This document shows, piece by piece, positions 41,945-52,594 of a DNA stretch of 64,000 bases. The notes below the pieces were generated by a model, which saw nothing but the letters and a program-made list of their open reading frames with translations, ran no database searches and was not told where the DNA came from. Made by a program: the position numbers and the translations under genes. Source of the stretch: Trissonchulus latispiculum (lineage: Eukaryota > Nematoda > Enoplea > Enoplida > Ironidae); NCBI GenBank assembly GCA_030248195.1, contig JASAND010030881.1:1-64000 (forward strand), in the 5' to 3' direction. Each line of letters begins with the position of its first letter. The first letter of the stretch is position 1.

Positions 41945-43285
41945 AGAAGCTTAGTTTTCCTCCCACCCCTACCCCACCACAGCACTCTACAGCCACTGTG
42001 AGCATGCGCTTTTACGAGAAAAGTTGCTCAGCTCACATGAGGCTTTCATTTGGTACCAAATTTGTGACCACTTTTGAAAATTTTCATTTTCGACCCAAAA
42101 TCGCCTAAGACCCCATCCATACCCCAGCACAGCACTCTATAGCCACTCTGAGCATGCACTTTTATGAGAAAAGGTGCTCAGCTCACTTGTGGCTTTCATT
42201 TGGTACCAAATTTGACCACTTTTGAAAATTTTCATTTTCGACCCAAAATCGGCTAAGACACCACCTCTACCCCAGCACAGCACTCTATAGCCACTCTGAG
42301 CATGCACTTTTATGAGAAAAGGTGCTCAGCTCACTTGTGGCTTTCATTTGGTACCAAATTTGACCACTTTTGAAAATTTTCATTTTCGACCCAAAATCGG
42401 CTAAGACCCCACCTCTACCAAAGCACAGCACTCTACGGCCACTTTGAGCATGCACTTTTATGACAAAAGTTGCTCAGCTCGCATAGGGCTTTCATTTGAT
42501 ACAAAATTTGACCACTTTTGACAAATTTTAGTTTTGACCCAAAATCGCCTAAGTCCCCACCCCACCTCACCACAGCACTCTACAGCCACTTTGAGCATGC
42601 AGTTCTATGACAAAAGTTGCTCAGCTCGCTTAGGGCTTTCATTTGATACAAAATTTGACCACTTTTGAAAAATTTTAGTTTTGACCCAAAATCGGCTAAG
42701 ACCCCACCTCTACCCCAGCACAGCACTCTACAGCCACTTTGAGCATGCACTTTTATGACAAAAGTTGCTCAGCTCACTTAGGGCTTTCATTTGATACAAA
42801 ATTTGACCACTTTTGAAAAATTTTAGTTTTGACCCAAAATCGCCTAAGTCCCCACCCCACCTCACCACAGCACTCTACAGCCACTTTGAGCATGCAGTTC
42901 TATGACAAAAGTTGCTCAGCTCGCTTAGGGCTTTCATTTGGTACCAAATTTGACCACTTTTGAAAATTTTCATTTTCGACCCAAAATCGGCTAAGACCCC
43001 ACCTCTACCCCAGCACAGCACTCTACAGCCACTTTGAGCATGCACTTTTATGACAAAAGTTGCTCAGCTCGCTTAGGGCTTTCATTTGATACAAAATTTG
43101 ACCACTTTTGAAAAATTTTAGTTTTGACCCAAAATCGCCTAAGTCCCCACCCCACCCCACCACAGCACTCTACAGCCACTTTGAGCATGCAGTTCTATGA
43201 CAAAAGTTGCTCAGCTCGCTTAGGGCTTTCATTTGATACCAAATTTGACCACTTTTGAAAATTTTCATTTTTGACCACATGACCT
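41945..43285 (+). repeat. Satellite B1, about 148-bp units
   Basis: About nine units contain CACAGCACTCTACAGCCACT, GAGCATGCA, GTTGCTCAGCTC and GGGCTTTCATTTGATACAAA. Neighbouring units alternate between two types (GACCCCACCTCTACC and GTCCCCACCCCACC), suggesting a higher-order dimer. Confidence 0.9.
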
Positions 43286-43760
43286 CCCACCTACCTGACG
43301 CTCCAGATGGCAAAGTGGAACCAGCTCAGCAAGATGGGTGGGTCCGACGGCAAAAAAGATGCCAGGAATAAGCTGGGCGCACCAGAAAATCCCTATAGAC
43401 AAAGTTTTGAGAGGCTAAGTACAGTCCTATATGGTGTTCCCGAAAGTCGGTACTGACCAGACCCTCCAGACGGCAAATTGGAGCCAGCCCAGCAAGATGG
43501 GTGGGTCAGACGGCAAAATGGAGACCGGGAATAAGCTGGGCGCACCAGAAAACCCCTATAGACAAAGTTTTGAGAGGCCAAGTAAAGCCTACTATGGACC
43601 TCCCGGAAGCGGTTACCGACCTGACCCCTCAGACGGTCAAGTGGAACCAGCCCAGAAATTGGGTGAATGGGCAGCAACACTGATAGCGGGAATCGATTCT
43701 CCGTCCCAAAAAAACCTTTATATGCAAGATTTGAGAAGTCTATCTTGAAAAATAAGCGAA
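43286..43760 (+). repeat. Satellite C, about 170-190 bp units, copy 1
   Basis: Two to three units contain GACGGCAAA, AACCAGCCCAGCAAGATGGG, CCCCTATAGACAAAGTTTTG and GAGGCCAAGTA. Related units lie at 51540-52010. Open frames through it are a by-product of the repeat. Confidence 0.8.
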
Positions 43761-44159
43761 AAAACTAAGTTCAAAGTCGGACCCAACATTCACCAACTTT
43801 GGCGGGCCACTGTGGCGCTGTGGCGCAACATATCAAAAATCCGACTTCAAACGTCATAATCCGGATATATGTCCTTATCAACCATATATAACTTGTCTGG
43901 TTTGTATTTGCACAAAGAGCTGGAAAGAAGCTAATCCCAGGCATACTTTTGGCCATTTCGACGTTCTGAGCCGACTTTGTGGCGCCACTGTGGCGCTGCG
44001 GCGCACTGTGGCGCGGCGGCAACCACATATATCGAAAGTCGGTAACCTATATATATTGATGATATACCGCAATAGGTGTCTGAACTTCGCTACATTCTGT
44101 GAAAGAGGCTACAAAATGGTGACATACGAGGGTAAAACGGAGACACCGGAAAAAAAAAC

Positions 44160-44378
44160 ATCGCCGGCATAACTGCCGGCGGGTGCAACTTTTTAACGGT
44201 AAGTGTTAGAGGGATGAAATTTTCCAATTATACTAAACTCGACACGGACTTTCTTTTGCGCACAAAATCTGCGCAGGATTTGCGCAGGAATCTGCGCAGC
44301 CTCTGCGCAGCGCCTCTGAAGGCTGTCATTGGGGCGTTTTGACTCATATTATAGGGGTCGCTACCGCGACCCCTATGA
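44160..44378 (+). repeat. Shared 3' terminal region, copy 1
   Basis: AACTTTTTAACGG, ATACTAAACTCGACACG, repeated TCTGCGCAGGAT words and CTCATATTATAGGGGTCGC, ending in the hairpin. It is similar to 46360-46549 and 52430-53474. Confidence 0.8.
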
Positions 44379-44812
44379 TAGCAGGCTCTTATATGCGAAT
44401 TTGTGAACGCAAATGAGTGTTTAATGCAGTTCTCTGATCGGTTGCCGATATTTGGGGTGGGGGCAGCGGCGCGTGGGGACACAGATTTAAATAGCAGGCT
44501 CTTATATGCGAATTTGAGAACGCAAATGAGTGTTTAACGCAATTTTCTGAATGGCTGATGATGTGCGGAAGGGGGGGGGGGCCCGGCGCGCGTGGGGACA
44601 CAGAGATTTAAATAGCAGGCTCTTATATGCGAATTTGTGAACGCAAATGAGTGTTTAATGCAGTTCTCTGATCGGTTGCCGATATTTGGGGGGGAGGTAG
44701 CGGCGCCGCGTGGAAACCATAGAAATCTAAATAGCAGGCTCTTTTATGCGAATTTGGTCCGCAAATGAGTGTTTAACGCAATTTTCTCAATGGCTGATGA
44801 TGTGCGGTAGGC
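44379..44812 (+). repeat. Satellite A, resumed part
   Basis: It continues the array of 40080-40888 in register for about four units, and ends in TGATGTGCGG, where satellite B2 begins. Confidence 0.85.
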
Positions 44813-45475
44813 CACTTTTGAAAAAAATCGATTTTTTGGCCAGTCCGGACCCTGCTCAGGGCGCCACAGCCCGCTGGGTCCACTTTGGAGGGATCACTCA
44901 ATGAGAAAAAATGTTCCCCTTTCCAAGGGATTTCATTTGATACCAAACATGGCCACTTTTGGAAAAATCGATTTTTGACCATTTTGGACCGGTCCGGACC
45001 CTGGTCAGGGCGCCACAGGCCGCTGGGGCCACTTTGGAGGGGTCCACCAATGACAAAAATGTTCGCCTCACCAAGGGCTTTCATTTGATACCAAACTTGG
45101 AAAATTTTCAAAAAATCGATTTTTGACCAGTCCGGACCCTGGTCAGGGCGCCACAGGCCGCTGGGGCCACTTTGGAGGGGTCCTCCAATGACAAAAATGT
45201 TCGCCTCACCAAGGGCTTTCATTTGATACCAAACATGGCCACTTTTGGAAAAATCGATTTTTGACCATTTTGGACCGGTCCGGACCCTGGTCAGGGCGCC
45301 ACAGGCCGCTGGGGCCACTTTGGAGAGGTCCTCCAATGACAAAAAATGTTCGCCTCACCAAGGACTTTCATTTGATACCAAACTTGGCCACTTTTAGAAA
45401 AATCGATTTTTGGCCATATTGGGCCTGGTCCACGGTCCGGACCCCTGGCCAGGGCGCCACACGGGTCCGGGCGAA
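44813..45475 (+). repeat. Satellite B2, about 150-bp units
   Basis: Four to five units contain CCGGACCCTGGTCAGGGCGC, CCACTTTGGAG, AATGTTCGCC and GGGCTTTCATTTGATACCAA, followed by GGAAAAATCGATTTTTGACC. The last part matches satellite B1; the GC-rich half does not. Confidence 0.9.
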
Positions 45476-46306
45476 ACCTACTATAGCCTATGTTGTAGTG
45501 CTCCCGCAGCCCACCCCACACGCCTAATATGAAAGCTGTACCTGCAGCGGACCTTTCTATGGAAGAGGTTAAAGTTGGACCTGCGACACGGTAGGGGCCC
45601 ACCTCCATCAGGGTGCCCCCCAGCCCCACGGATAGGCGCTAGAGCAAAACTAATGGGCCATTTAGATTCACCATATAGGGGTTCCTATTCGAATACGAAA
45701 CCTCAGCCCAGCAGCTCTTATGTATAGGGCTGCCTACTCCGTAGGCCCAGACCCCCCCTTTTACACGTAGTGACCCCTGGCCAGGGCGCCACAGGAGGTC
45801 TTGCAGCAAAACCTCGCTTCAGGCCCATGTTCACGTTGGGATGATACTATACAGCCAATATCAGCACCTGGCTTTGAGCCTTGCTCTCTGTGGAGTGGAC
45901 CAAAGTTGTTCGGACTTAGTTTTTTCGGGGGGGGGGGGGGTCAAAAATGGCAAAATCCTAGGAGTACACAGACCTATGGGGGGGTCCTACGGCGAAAAGA
46001 AAAATTCGCCCTGAATTGCGGGGGATTCTATCCACAAAAATAGCAAAACTTTATAGAAATTTTAAGTCCTCCGACCTCTAGGGTGGGTGGGAAAAGAAAA
46101 AAGTGGAGAGAACTGTCAAGCGGCCAAAGTACCTAATTTGCATATCTCGAGATTGGCTGGACCGATTCGGCTCAAATTTTCACAGCATGTATCCCTGCCC
46201 ACAGGCTCTTCACACAGCAAATTTGAGCCCGATCGGTCCACTCCTCCGTGACTTATTAAAAAAACAGATTCCAAACAGCCGCAAACTACCTTAATTTCCC
46301 TATTCT
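45476..46306. other. Unassigned sequence between satellite B2 and a hairpin
   Basis: There is no gene. It contains a diverged GACCCCTGGCCAGGGCGCCA unit, a G14 tract near 45927-45941 and AAGTACCTAATTTGCATATC near 46126. It probably belongs to another long repeat. Confidence 0.4.
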
Positions 46307-46332
46307 AGGTAGTGCGCTAACGCGCACTACCT
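46307..46332. repeat. Perfect 11-bp-stem hairpin
   Basis: AGGTAGTGCGC, loop TAAC, GCGCACTACCT, then GA. It has the same geometry as the ATAGGGGTCGC hairpins (11-bp stem, 4-base loop, followed by GA), so it may be a sister terminus. Confidence 0.7.
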
Positions 46333-46359
46333 GAAAAACATCACTCTCGTAAGCGATTT

Positions 46360-46549
46360 TTGGCATAACTTTTTAACGGAAACTTTTTAACGGAAAGTGG
46401 TACGGGGATGAAACTTCGCACACATACTAAACTCGACACGTACAATTTTTTGCGCACATAATCTGCGCAGGATCTGCGCAGCCTTGTTTTACACTGTCAT
46501 TCGACCATTTTCACTCATATTATAGGGGTCGCTACCGCGACCCCTATGA
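46360..46549 (+). repeat. Shared 3' terminal region with hairpin, copy 2
   Basis: AACTTTTTAACGG is partly duplicated, then CATACTAAACTCGACACG, TCTGCGCAGGATCTGCGC and the ATAGGGGTCGC hairpin, ending TGA at 46549. The following TATATACAGAG differs from the other two copies. Confidence 0.8.
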
Positions 46550-46715
46550 TATATACAGAGAAAGAAAGTAAAGCAAAACGTTAACATCAAAAAATTCACA
46601 TTAACAACGAAAAATTCAACAATTGAACAAAATTCAGATGAAAAATTTAGATAATTTCTGCGAAGAAATTTTGTAATGTTGTAAAAATTGGTACAAACTT
46701 CCGACTTTTGCATCA

Positions 46716-46850
46716 TTTGCCGGATCGGCGATCCGGAAAAATCAAGCCGATCCGATCCGGCCGAACCGATCCGAAAATTTGTGGATCCGATCCGATCCGA
46801 CCCCGGATCGGTCGATCCGATCCGATCCGCCGATCCGATCCACATCACTA
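46716..46850 (+). mobile_element. Right end of a GATCGG hAT-type element (partial)
   Basis: GATCCGATCC arrays end in CCACATCACTA, the same terminus as 5305-6467. The left end is missing, probably displaced by the hairpin-ended repeat at 46549. Confidence 0.8.
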
Positions 46851-46870
46851 CTATTTAGTATAAATAGTAC

Positions 46871-48088
46871 CAAGAGTGTATACTATAATAGTAAGAGTGA
46901 GACACTCTTACACTAAAACACTTAAACACTTTCACTTAAACTCACCATCAGGGTTAAACGAGTTAAAAAATTTTAACTCTAGTCTTCTAACCCGTGCGCG
47001 AAAAGGCCCTTAGTTGTACCTGGGTTTATTTTACTGGGGGGGGGCGGGAGGGGGCGCCCCCCACTTTTTGGGTCCCCCCCCCACTCGAGTACCTCCCCCC
47101 CACTCGTTCCCCCCCACACTTTTTTGGGCTCCCCCCCCACTCACTATAGGGTGCCCAGAAAATGCCAAATTTTAAGGATTTTTGGTCAAAATTTTCAAAA
47201 ATTTTCCGGCTTTGCCGGAAATTTTTGATGAAAAATCGCCTTTTTTGGTGCTAAAACTTGATTTTTGAGCACTTTTAAGCATAGTTATAGCAGTGTAACA
47301 GGCTAAAACAGGCTATTTATACAGCATTTTTAGCATTTTTGGCTCATTTTATTCCCCCCCACTTTTCGACCTCCCCCCCACTAGTGCGTCCCCCACACTT
47401 ATTTTTGCCTAAAGTAAACCCAGTGTACCAGGAGTACATAATATAAGAGTAAGAAACTCTTACAGTAGCATGAACAAATCATGCTAGGTATGCTCGGTGC
47501 GTTAACTCGGGACCCCCCCCCCCGGGAACTTCCGGGGGGGTCCCACTTTGCACTATCTACACGCTTTCATATAAGCGTGTGTCTGCTCGCTGATTGGCCC
47601 ATTAGCCTAACACTTACTGTAGGTAATTTATTAGTTTTTTATTAATTAATTATAACTTTAAGTAGGTTAATGCAATTAAAAAACTAATTCGACAACTTCG
47701 TAGCATTTTTCTGCTCTTTCTAATGATATAAAAATTGTTTCATAATACATTCCTTTGAAATTTTGTATTATGAAACAATTTTTTATCATAAGAAAGAGCA
47801 GAAAAAATGCTACGAAGTTGTCGAATAAGTTTTTTAATTGTATTAACCTAATTAAAGTTATAATTAATTAATAAAAAGCTAATAAATTACCTACAGTAAA
47901 TGTTAGGCTAATGGGCCAATCAGCGAGCAGACACACGCTTATATGAAAGCGTGTAGATAGTGCAAAGTGGGACCCTCCCCCCGGAAGTTCCGGGGGGGGG
48001 GATCCCGAGTTAACGCACCGAGCATACCTAGCATGATTTTGTTCATGCTAGTGTAAGAGTGTCTCACTCTTACTATTATACACTCTTG
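46871..48088. mobile_element. CAAGAGTGTATACTATAA foldback element with 7-bp duplication
   Basis: Inverted ends of 41 bp are flanked by a perfect ATAGTAC (46864-46870, 48089-48095). A second left end of the same family begins near 47430. From there to 48088 the sequence is one long palindrome with arms of about 320 bp, including G/C tracts and TAATTAATTATAAC, centred near 47768. The element at 47020-47423 is nested inside. Confidence 0.85.
47020..47423. mobile_element. CTGG...CCAG G-tract element with 5-bp duplication TGTAC
   Basis: The ends CTGGGTTTATTTTA / TAAAGTAAACCCAG are flanked by TGTAC (47015-47019, 47424-47428). Long G and C tracts lie just inside, and a CCGGCTTTGCCGG hairpin in the middle. 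Confidence 0.85.
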
Positions 48089-48095
48089 ATAGTAC

Positions 48096-49670
48096 TGTCC
48101 AAAAAAACACATGCGATATACTATTCCCACGGGACAATTCAATATATATTCAACTGATATTTGCGGCGTTTCTGCATTAAGTTCAGTTCTGAGTCTGAAG
48201 TATTGCAATCCTAAATGGTGTGTTTTGATACCAGACGAACCTTCGCTTTTACAATCCAGCTCGTATATAGGAAAGATTAGATGTCCGATCTGAAAGAAAA
48301 TCGGACTTTAAAGAGACCTCATTTTTTGAGAAATCGTAGTTTCTTTGAGCATAAAACAAAAGCTTAAGGATGAAAATTTGAGGAATCCTTATTGTGCCTA
48401 TGTGTAGCTCCTAAGCTACACTTATGCCCCCAAAAATTTGCAACCGGTTGGGTTGCTGACAGTTGACAACTGCAAGAACACTGCAAATTCTGTTCCTTAA
48501 ATAACTGCTAACCTAATTTGCATAAATTGACTTCTGCAAAAAAGTGTCCTATACTAGCCCAGTGTTGAAGATAGGGCCTCAACTTGGCGAAATAGAGAAA
48601 AGACATGCTAAGCATAGACAAATATCATTTTATACATTCCTGCTCCAGCAGGAATAAAAACCCGATCTAGGTACCTTTTCTGTGATTTCATGTGCCATTG
48701 AAAATGTAGCATCAAACGGACAGGTTTCATAAAGCTTAACACATAAACATAGGGCAATTTTTGAAACATGCTAAAAACGATGTATATAATTTGATAAAAC
48801 TTATATATTAGTCTATCGTAAAGAGAATGTTTTTTTACGTTCGTTTGGCTGTTAAAATCCACAATTGGGCCTGTCCTGGGTCCTCCAGTGCCGAAATGGC
48901 ACTTTCAGGGTTTTTGGCCCCTAGCCAGCCAGGGAAGCAAAACTATCCAAATCTGACCATAGGATGATGCAGCGTCCTCGATATAAAGTACCGTGCAATA
49001 GTGACGAATTGTTTCCCTGTTTGGTTGTTAAAAAATTGGGTGGGTTTTCCCCCCCAAAGTGGTTTTTTCCCCGCCACATTTGGCAATGTGCCAGGCCAAC
49101 GGTGCATCGGATCGATCTAATTTTGGCTGTGTGCAAAGAGGAAGACTTGCCATCATTGCAGATATTTGCAAAACTTTTCTAGCCGAACCCAGTCAAAACT
49201 TACATCAGTCCAAACTTTTGCAAAATTTTGGCATGGTTGGGGACCAAAAAGTAGGTGTCATTTTCAAAATGTCATAAAATGAGCAGGAGTGAACCAAATG
49301 ACTTGATCTTTGCATACATAGGTAAGAAAGAGTCGCGCTTTCTGCTGCTATGTTTTGGAGCTGATAGCTCGAACCCTTGGTTCAGGAGGCGGGTGGGGTT
49401 TTCCCCCAAAAAGGGGGTGGGTTTCCCTCCCATGGCTATACTGCTCTTATGTATATATATTTAGTCGTTTAAAATGCTGCGAAAATTTTCTTTTACTGGG
49501 TAAATGTTTGAAGTTTTTGTAATTTTAGCATGGTGTTTAACAAAATTATTCGGGTAATTATTCAAAATTATCAGTCTGCGGGAAGGGGTCCTTCCAAAGT
49601 TTAGAGGGGGGTCGTAACCTTTGCCTGACGTTTATTGATTCCGTTTCTCAGGTTTTATTAAGCAAACATA
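48096..49670. other. Gene-free stretch
   Basis: No conserved frame is present. GGGTGGGTTTTCCCCCC at about 49037-49053 and GGGTGGGGTTTTCCCCC at about 49389-49405 are a pair of similar G/C-tract words bounding about 350 bp. Nothing else was delimited. Confidence 0.4.
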
Positions 49671-49676
49671 GTCATG

Positions 49677-50053
49677 TACACTAGCGTAGCTAGAAAAAAA
49701 TTTCGGGGGGTCTGGGGGGGCGGAGCCCCCCAGAAGCTAAGAAAATTTTCCATTTCGTGACCTTTGTGGAATTTTTACAGAGCATTCGTTGAAATTACAA
49801 TAATATTTAAAGCGCAGTGCGTGTTCGTGCACCCAAATGATGCAGAAGGCGGTCACAGTACACCAAATAGGGTAATAGGTACTCATTTTTTAGTGCGAAA
49901 CACGCATTATAATGGTAAACACACTTTTTTCGGCCCGAAGGCGCGAAAATTTTTAAAAAAAATGGGCGTTTTACACACGGCGGGGAAAAAATTTCTGGGG
50001 GGCAACACAATTTAGGGGGGGAATTCCCCCATTCCCCCCCGGCTACGCGCCCG
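49677..50053. mobile_element. TACACTAGCGTAGC G-tract MITE with 6-bp duplication GTCATG
   Basis: The left end ACTAGCGTAGCTAG and right end CCGGCTACGCGC are inverted, and flanked by GTCATG (49671-49676, 50054-50059). GGGGGG/CCCCCC blocks lie inside each end. The ends resemble MITEs widespread in marine invertebrates (from memory). Confidence 0.7.
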
Positions 50054-50201
50054 GTCATGGAAATATTTTTAAAAATAGCGTTGCAATATGCGTTGTATAT
50101 ACGTACAAGTAACAAAAATGCTCTGCACAAAAGGGGATAATATGTGTTGGGCCTATGTCTATCCTTTAAATTCCGGTTGAGAAAGGCATAAATCCGACAC
50201 C

Positions 50202-51142
50202 GCAAAAGTTGCTCAGCTCACTTAGGGCTTTCATTTGATACCAAATTTTACCACTTTTGAAAAATTTTATTTTTGACCCAAAATCGCCTAAGTACTCACC
50301 CTACCCCACCACAACACTCTACAGCCACTTTGGGTATGCAGTTCTATAACAAAAGTTGCTCAGCTCACTTAGGGCTTTCCATTTGATACCAACATTGATT
50401 ACTTTTGAAAAATTTTACTTTTGACCCAAAATCACTTAAGTCCCCACCACAGCACTCTATAGCCACTTTGGGTACGCAGTTCTATGACAAAAGTTGCTCA
50501 CCTCCCTTAGGGCTTTCATTTGATTCCAAATTTTACCACTTTTGAAAAATTTTATTTTTGACCCAAAATCGCCAAAGCCCCCACCCCACCCACCACAGCA
50601 CTCTACAGCCACTTTGGGTACGCAGTTCTATGACAAAAGTTGCTCAGCTCTCTTAGGGCTTTCATTTGATGCCAAGTTTTACCACTTTTGAAAAATTTTA
50701 TTTTTGACCCAAAATCGCCTAAGTACTCACCCTACCCCACCACAGCACTCTACAGCCACTTTGGGTATGCAGTTCTATGACAAAAGTTGCTCAGCGCACT
50801 TAGGGCTTTCATTTGATATCAAATTTTACCACTTTTGAAAAATTTTATTTTTGACCCAAAATCGCCTGTCCCCACCCCACCCACCACAGCACTCTACAGC
50901 CACTTTGGGTACGCAGTTCTATGACAAAAGTTGCTCAGCTCACTTAGGGCTTTCATTTGATGCCAAGTTTTACCACTTTTGAAAAATTTTATTTTTGACC
51001 CAAAATCGCCTGTCCCCACCCCACCCCACCACAGCACTCTACAGCCACTTTGGGTATGCAGTTCTATGACAAAAGTTGCTCAGCTCACTTAGGGCTTTCA
51101 TTTGATACCAAATTTGACCACTTTATTTTATTTTCGAGACCA
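50202..51142 (+). repeat. Satellite B1, second array
   Basis: Six to seven units of 140-150 bp have the same words as 41945-43285 (CACAGCACTCTACAGCCACT, GGGTATGCAGTTCTATGAC). They are interrupted at 51149 by a small element and pass into satellite C. Confidence 0.9.
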
Positions 51143-51148
51143 TACAAA

Positions 51149-51510
51149 CAGGGTATTTTTTATGGATTTTTTCCGGGGGGGGGGCTTCCCGGGGGGGGCC
51201 CCGGGCCCGGGGGGGGGGGCGGATTTTTTGCAAAAATCAGCCAAAAAATGGTATTTTTTGGCCTATTTTGCATGATGAAACAAAAAAGTTCGCAAAAATG
51301 CCAGGATTTAAGCTAAGAATAGCCATTTTTAAGAAAAAATCTCCGGAACGGAAAATTTTTGAAAATTTGACCAATTTTGGAAAAATGTAGACCTCATTAA
51401 GGGGGCAGACCAAATCCCGGGGGGGCGATTTCGGGGGGAAGGCATTTTCGGGGGGGTGGTCAATTTCGGGGGGGGGGGTTGGCCCCGCCCCCCCTGTAAA
51501 AAATATCCTG
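51149..51510. mobile_element. CAGGGTATTTTTTA G-tract element in satellite
   Basis: The ends CAGGGTATTTTTTA / TAAAAAATATCCTG are flanked by TACAAA (51143-51148, 51511-51516). Very long G-tracts lie near both ends. Confidence 0.8.
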
Positions 51511-51539
51511 TACAAACTTTATTTTCGACCATTTGACCC

Positions 51540-52010
51540 TCCCATCCGACTGACCCTTCAAACAGCAAAGTAGAACCAGCCCAGCAAAATAGGTACGTCG
51601 GACGGCAACACGAATACCGGGAATGAGCTGGGCACACCAGAAACCCCCTATAGACAAAGTTTTGAGAGGCCAGGTAGAGCCTACTATGGACCTCTAGGAA
51701 GGGGTTTCCGACTTGACCCTCCAGACGGCAAAGTAGAACCAGCCCAGCAATATAGACACGTCGGACGGCAAAACGGATACCGGTAATGAGCTGGGCACAC
51801 CAGAAAACCCCTATAGACAAAGTTTTGAGAGGCCAGGTAGAGCCTACTATGGACCTCCAGGAAGCGGTTTCCGACTTGACCCTCCCGACGGCAAAGTGGA
51901 ACCAGCCCAGCAAGATGGGTGGGTCTGACGGTAAAACTGACTGCGGGAATCGATTCTCCGTGCCAGAAAACCATTGTATGGAAGATTTGAGCTTTCAAAG
52001 TTAAATAGAT
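51540..52010 (+). repeat. Satellite C, copy 2
   Basis: Units of about 170 bp with TCCGACTTGACCCTCC, GACGGCAAAGTGGAACCAGC and CCCCTATAGACAAAGTTTTG, as at 43286-43760, following satellite B1 in the same order. Confidence 0.8.
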
Positions 52011-52594
52011 AGCGAGAAATTTCGATTTTTCATTTTTCGAATTTTCGCCATCTTTGACGGGCCACTGTGATCGCTAGGGAAGTGATAGAGAAACGCAACC
52101 TGGACCGCTAGTTAGTTCAATATATGTAATTTCTGAATATAAAAAGAAATCAGCTCCAGCTCGTAACGTTCGACCTGAGCGACGACCACAAAAATGGTCA
52201 CTTTTCGCTATGAGCCGACTTTGCGGCGCCACTGCGGCGCTGTGGCGCAGCTGCGGCGCAAAAAAAGTTGTGATTCTTAAATTCTTTAGAGGGTACTACT
52301 AGACCCCATAGCCCTTTAGGTTGGCCCACCGCTGCAGATCACGTGAAAGCGGCGAACATTATGTACAATACAACAACCATCAAATAGGAGAAACCGAAAA
52401 AAAACATCGCCGCCATAACCGACCCGGGGCGCAACTTTTTAACGGTAAGTGATACGGGGCTGAAACTTCACAGACATACTAAACTCAACGTGCTCTACAA
52501 TTTGCGCATGAAATCTGCGCAGGATCTGCGCAAGATTTTGCGCAGCTTCTGCGCAGCTTATTTTACAATGTCTCCAGCCACTTTTCACACATAT

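Larger units (their letters stand above)
40889..44378. mobile_element. 3.5-kb satellite-bearing insertion without target duplication
   Basis: It interrupts satellite A exactly between GATTTAAA and TAGCAGG, so the empty site is intact and no duplication was made. From left to right it holds a foldback, satellite B1, satellite C, a GGCGC-rich block, and a 3' region of about 240 bp ending in an 11-bp-stem hairpin (ATAGGGGTCGC arms, TACC loop) followed by TGA. The same 3' region occurs at 46549 and 53474. Insertion between A and T without duplication plus a 3' hairpin is Helitron-like, although the TC start and CTRR end are not evident. It could also be composite. Confidence 0.55.

Noticed and set aside
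40080..45475. Regular direct repeats, considered as a CRISPR array
   Set aside because: Units are 120-150 bp without short repeat/unique spacer structure, in a eukaryotic genome.
44773..45629. 189- and 112-codon frames across the GGTCAGGGCGCC region
   Set aside because: Period matches the 150-bp satellite; the repeated peptide is a by-product.
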